Shown here piece by piece: positions 59,542-64,000 of a stretch of 64,000 nucleotides of DNA. The stretch covers positions 4,046,928 to 4,110,927 of the forward strand of contig CM021315.1 in NCBI GenBank assembly GCA_010645155.1. Reading direction: 5' to 3'. The DNA is from Tigriopus japonicus. Taxonomy: Eukaryota; Arthropoda; Copepoda; Harpacticoida; Harpacticidae. Within the stretch, counting starts at the first letter, position 1; every line of letters starts with the position of its first letter. The position numbers and the translations under genes were made by a program. The notes below the pieces were generated by a model that saw nothing but the letters and a program-made list of their open reading frames with translations, made no database searches and was not told where the DNA came from.

Positions 59542-61991
59542 TCAGGACGAATTTCAGAAATACAGCATACGGCCGGTCATTGTACTAAAATGAGAGGTTA
59601 TTTTAGTGCCTTAAATATTCTTTTGAATTTTCATTGTAGTTACTCGTCCGTAAGTGGTATTCTGTGATATATCCTTCGTTGCTCTACATCATCAAGTTCA
59701 AGTTCTTGTTTTAGACATGAGATGTTGACCATTCCACTTTTAGAAAAGAAATTGAAGAGTTCCAAATCTTCATTCCGGTTATTGGAATGGATTCTGCAAG
59801 CTGACGCTATTTTTAAGAAAAGCTCAGACGTGTTATTTTTGATATTGAATTTCTTCAGAGAGTAAGAATAATGCCCAGAACTTGCTAATGGACTATTTTA
59901 AAGAAAGCCAACATTCTTGTCACTTAGATGGTTGTCGCATAATTCCCCACGCTCTGAACTCATTTTGCTTGGGTGCCGTCTTAAGTTCTCAAAATGGACA
60001 ACTCGCCATCAGAGCAAGCCCTCTCAAAGAAGCAAAGTTGAGTTTCAATCAAAGAGAAAAATGACAATCAGTGCTTCCTTGATGTAGAAATGGTTGTGGG
60101 TGCTTTTGCTAAATATTTGGCCTTGATTTGTAATTACTTAGCATGTTTATTTTTGGTTTTTGAACACAATAATATGGTAGCTGAGCTCTAAAAGACTCGA
60201 TATGAAGATGGAAGCTGCAATTATGGCAACGAGGTTAAGTTGATGAAAGCTCTGAAATCAGGAGTCATTGCCCATGTTTTGCCTCCATCTAATTTGACGA
60301 AAAATCGTTTCCGAATGACGTCTAATCCGTTAAGTTTAGTTGAAACTGGTTTTCTTTACAGAAGAGTCCGGATTTTCCCCCTTTCTTTCTCCCTTTTCAA
60401 ATGGCCTTCAAAACAGTTACAACAACGAATGGTTGTCAATTAATTGAAGCAAACATAATTTAAACAGAAACAATGACTCGCTTTGCCTTTGGGTTGAATT
60501 CAAGTTTATTTTCTCATAAAAAAAGTATCTCAAACATGGTGTCAAATGTTCGAGCAACATTGAAGTTATTAAGCCACGACAATGTTTGCCAGTAATAAAT
60601 ATCAGTAGGTTGAGTTTTAAAGGACAAATGTGACACAAAAGGATTGCCAATAGTTAATTTTGGGTTTATTGGCTCCATTTTATGGATTCAGTCTAATTAA
60701 GGGATAAACCATTTAACGAGGAGTTACCTTAAAAATAATTTTGAACATTTACTATTCCATTCCCAGATTAAACAGAATGTTTCAAATGGCAGACTGCATT
60801 GCATAAGAAAAAAAATGTTTCGGACATTAAGGTCATAAAAGGTGTTACATGATGAAAAAAGGCTTAGTACAGTACACGGGGTTAGATTGCCCATGTGCAA
60901 AAATTTTTTTGTTAAAATTTTTTTGACAGTACACAACATGTGTTAATTATTGACCTAAAGAAATTTCAAAAATAAAAATAGTATCCTCTTTGTGAACTTT
61001 TGTGACTTTTTTGATACAGATATGTCCAACTGTTTCATGTTTTTCTTATGACCTCTCTTTATCACCGCGCCTTTTGAAATTTTTGTACTTTGAAAAATAT
61101 TTTAGTCACAATTGGCACCCTGTACACTAACCAATTTGGTTTTATTCCTTTCCGGTTTTTATTTCTCTCGCCACAGGGTTGCCAATACAAATATCACAAA
61201 TGACCACATATTGCCACACAATAGTTCACTTGGAAACAGGAAAATTAAATGAGAAAGTTATCCAGATGTTTGATTTCACATGGATATGCCCTTAGGAACT
61301 TCCCAAAAATTACCAATTTCAAGGACCATCTTTGCTTCCTGCATTGTAAATTGGTAATAAACTGCCAAAGGCTTGAACAATATATAACACTGCAGCATAT
61401 CGACAATATCTAGCCCTCTCTCTGCATTGCTTTTTGTTTGTTAGCTTGAGTAGTCTGATTTCAAAGAAATATATGCCATCGTCAGCCATGCCAATTGAAG
61501 TAACCAACAACGTAAGTAAGAATCATTACTCCTGAAGGTCTACTGAAGAGAAGCGACTTACCACGTCTCATGCTAATAAACTTTTAATTGATTTTCAGTC
61601 CCTGTCTTTGTTTAAACAAACCGTGCGGTGTCATGAAATGCTTCAATACATATTCCATTCGAAAAGGTTTCTCGAGGTTGATTGGTTTTGTGGAGAAGGC
61701 TTATAAATAAAGCCTTTCTCTGTTTTCCAACCTTCTTGGTGTGGCGTGACAAGTAAATAATTAAATCAGATTTGAATGACTCGAGTAGGCGTACACACTA
61801 ACCGAAAGAAAAAAAAATCCTTCAATAGCCATTCAAAATAAAACATACCGTTAAACGTTCCTTTACTCCAATACTCGACCTGTCAGTTCTGGAAGATACA
61901 ACGCCAATGTTGGTTCCAATTTGACTCTGATTTAGATCCAGTTTCAACCATGATGTTTGTCTTTAAATCCTGATTGAAAATTGCGATAAGA
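59542..61991. other. Intergenic stretch before the receptor gene
   Basis: No gene recognised. The last part should hold the promoter of the plus-strand receptor gene; no distinct promoter motif stands out. Confidence 0.35.
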
Positions 61992-63694
61992 ATGAGAACA
62001 AAATTCTGGATCGGTATCCTTTGGAGCTTAGGGCAATGGGTTCCTGGTTCATCAATCCTCCCACCATTGGCATTCTTGGATGACTTTGTTCATGAGTATA
62101 GTCTACTTGGAACTGTGTTATATATCCCGTTGAGTCAATTTCCTAACGACATCATATCCTACCGAAAGCAAGCCAGGTGAGAAAAAAACTAATTTTTGCA
62201 TAAGAGATGGGTCGGTTTGGGATTTTTGGGGTCAGGTTAGGCAGGGTCGGTCCGGCAACGTTGCGGTTTGGACTGGATTGGATCGGTTCTAACTCGAAAT
62301 CAAAGTATTGGATCTAGCTCAGATTTGGATCCGGGGCTAATGAAGGATATTTTTGAAAAAATATACGTATTGAGTGTAAATGCAAATCCCTCTTTTGGTC
62401 GCGGACTTTTACTACCGTGACGAATAAGAGTCCTTGTAAATCAATCAATCAATAATAATATAATGTTTACATTTATATGATATTTGGTTAACCAACGAGT
62501 TACTGTTGGCAGATCTGGACAACCCTTGAATAGTGGGTTGATCAAGATAAGTACCTTAAAATTTATCTAATCCTTCCTTAAAAGCAGCCAAAGGATCAGC
62601 TCCTACATCTGGTTCACAAGTCTTTTCAGTTCCTCATAACATTGATTGTCATGAAAATAAAATGGTGAAAATTAGAAGCCACGCTATAAAGTACATGCCT
62701 AAGTTATGTTTTTAGATTTGAGGTGTGGGATGCTAGAGTATAGCATACTTTATTCCACATATGTCATACAACAACGTACATTATCATTCAGAAAATACGT
62801 TCACGATCACTGTGGTCTAAGATTAGATTGTCGTTCAGTTCTCTTGGCAACATTTTCATTTGCTGCTAAGGGTTAGTTGGCCCTTTTGCTCCACATTATT
62901 AATTTATTAACTTCGAAGTCACGCCAAAATTAACCCTTCCAAAGTTCAAGAGATTTGGTTCTCAAATTAAACGTAAAGTTTTTTTATGTTGGTCGTAATA
63001 GAGTTTATGTTTTTTTACAAAGTCTCAAAAATCAAGTTAAGGGTTTTCGATGTTGTTTAAGATCAGAACACAGTATGATAATAATTAGAGCATTTTGACA
63101 AAAGGCACTAAACTTCTACTTTGATTAGCTAATATCATATGAGTTAAAACTTGATGAGTTGCAGCTATTTTTGTTTCATTCCTTTAAATCGATGATTTGT
63201 GAGTATTTCTCACAGAAATTGAGAAGACTGGACAGAGACTGTGAAATATGATAAGGTTATCTATATTCAATTTTTCTTGAAATTTGAACCCCTATTTCAG
63301 GACCAAAGTTATGAAGGTGGTTGATGTGGAGAATCCCAAGATTCAAAGGCAAAACCGACAAAATATCGTTGATTTACAAGTGGTTTTGGATTTAAACTCG
63401 TCAGTCTCATTTTTGCATGACATGATTGCCACTCAGACCAATAATGATTATTGGCTGATTGGCGTGACTGGAATGGAGATTCAAGACATTAAACGCATCT
63501 TGGATGGTTTCCCAATGAGCTTAGACGACCAAATATATTTGTATGACATCCAGGATACTAGGATTATCCTTCACGAAGCCTACAAGGTTCATGCAACGAG
63601 AAAGGCTCGGTTTCAAAGAATCGGACACTGGACCAACTCATCTGGCATCAAAATAGCCAACGAAGAAATCTGGCAACGTCGGGCAGACTTGGAG
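61992..63694 (+). CDS. Probable ionotropic receptor, 5' part (gene continues past the window)
   Basis: Two coding exons, 61992-62176 and 63301-63694, join in phase (AG|G) to 193 residues. A donor (GAG|GTACGC) ends the second, so the gene runs on beyond the window. The first residues (MRTKFWIGILWSLGQWVPGSS) look like a signal peptide. The end of exon 2 reads IYLYDIQDTRIILHEAYKVH, then a stretch with RIGHWTNSSG and IWQRRADLE. That layout (YDIYKV, then GxW, then W-x-RR-x-D/N-L) precedes the ligand-binding S1 lobe in protostome ionotropic receptors, which are glutamate-receptor-like cation channels used in chemo- and thermosensation. The S1/S2 lobes and pore are not in the window, so the assignment rests on this segment. 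The ATG at 61992 is preferred as the first in frame. The 1.1-kb intron holds a retroelement tail and GGTCGG-rich repeat debris at 62208-62290. Confidence 0.7.
62395..62640 (-). pseudogene. Non-LTR retrotransposon C-terminal relic and 3' tail
   Basis: The minus-strand frame reads VGADPLAAFKEGLDKF, an in-frame TAA, then DQPTIQGLSRSANSNSLVN and QISYK. It is homologous to the tail at 48638-48780. After the stop it runs into an ATT/GATT repeat at 62441-62465 and a short 3' region. It lies antisense in intron 1 of the receptor gene. Confidence 0.8.
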
Positions 63695-64000
63695 GTACGC
63701 ATTTTTTTTGTTTTGGACAATGCAGAAAAAATGTGAATGTACTGTAAAAGTTTTTAGTCAAAGTTATCTTTAGGTTAAATAGCTCTTCTCTTGGCTATGT
63801 TGTTTTAGGATTCTGTCCCAGGTAACCCCTCTCGAACAGATAGGCTATTTGGAGTTTCAGGTTTTCGGTAGCGCAAGTTAAAGGTACACAAGTTGCCATT
63901 CGGAGCTTTTGATTTCGATATCCGTAATGGGCATAGATATTTGAAATGCCATGAAAAGATGTGAAAAGGGTTTATGCTCACAAAAATGTTGCTCCTTCCT
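63695..64000. other. Start of receptor intron 2
   Basis: Follows the donor GTACGC. No further receptor exon is visible before the window edge. Confidence 0.5.

Overview
The window is AT-rich nuclear DNA of an animal, most likely an arthropod and perhaps a copepod-type crustacean. The genes carry GT-AG introns and match metazoan families (FER kinase, CENP-S, Integrator subunit 6, triosephosphate isomerase). The last gene looks like a protostome ionotropic receptor, and the DNA between genes is crowded with Tc1, hAT-type, SINE and non-LTR relics. The species is inferred, not seen.

Layout. 1-17.7 kb holds no host gene that I can support. It is a transposon field: an intact Tc1-like element with four putative transposase sites (2.6-4.2 kb), nested non-autonomous hAT-type elements (7.9-11.5 kb), a reverse-transcriptase relic (11.8-12.25 kb) and old inverted repeats (13-17 kb). 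17.78-28.21 kb, minus strand: the FER/FPS tyrosine kinase, five coding exons that join in frame to 896 residues, with several hAT-type or foldback elements in its introns. 31.88-37.16 kb, plus strand: CENP-S (three exons) followed after only 10 bp by INTS6 (six exons, 1035 residues). 39.31-41.73 kb, minus: triosephosphate isomerase (four exons). 43.92-46.27 kb, minus: a secreted glycosyltransferase-like protein (four exons, 334 residues). 46.6-61.9 kb: a second gene-poor repeat field with hAT-type elements, a composite SINE, a retrotransposon tail, minisatellites and long direct repeats. 61.99 kb to the right edge, plus: the first two exons of a probable ionotropic receptor, cut by the window end.

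The genes are unrelated housekeeping or signalling functions: cytoskeletal and adhesion kinase signalling (FER), centromere and Fanconi-pathway DNA binding (CENP-S), snRNA processing and transcription control (INTS6), glycolysis (TPI), probable secretory-pathway glycosylation and chemosensation. The only arrangement that suggests shared expression is CENP-S/INTS6. All exon junctions were read by eye from splice consensus, reading phase and family similarity; no alignment, transcript or database search was available. The most informative non-genic signals are exact target-site duplications, which let several insertions be ordered in time.
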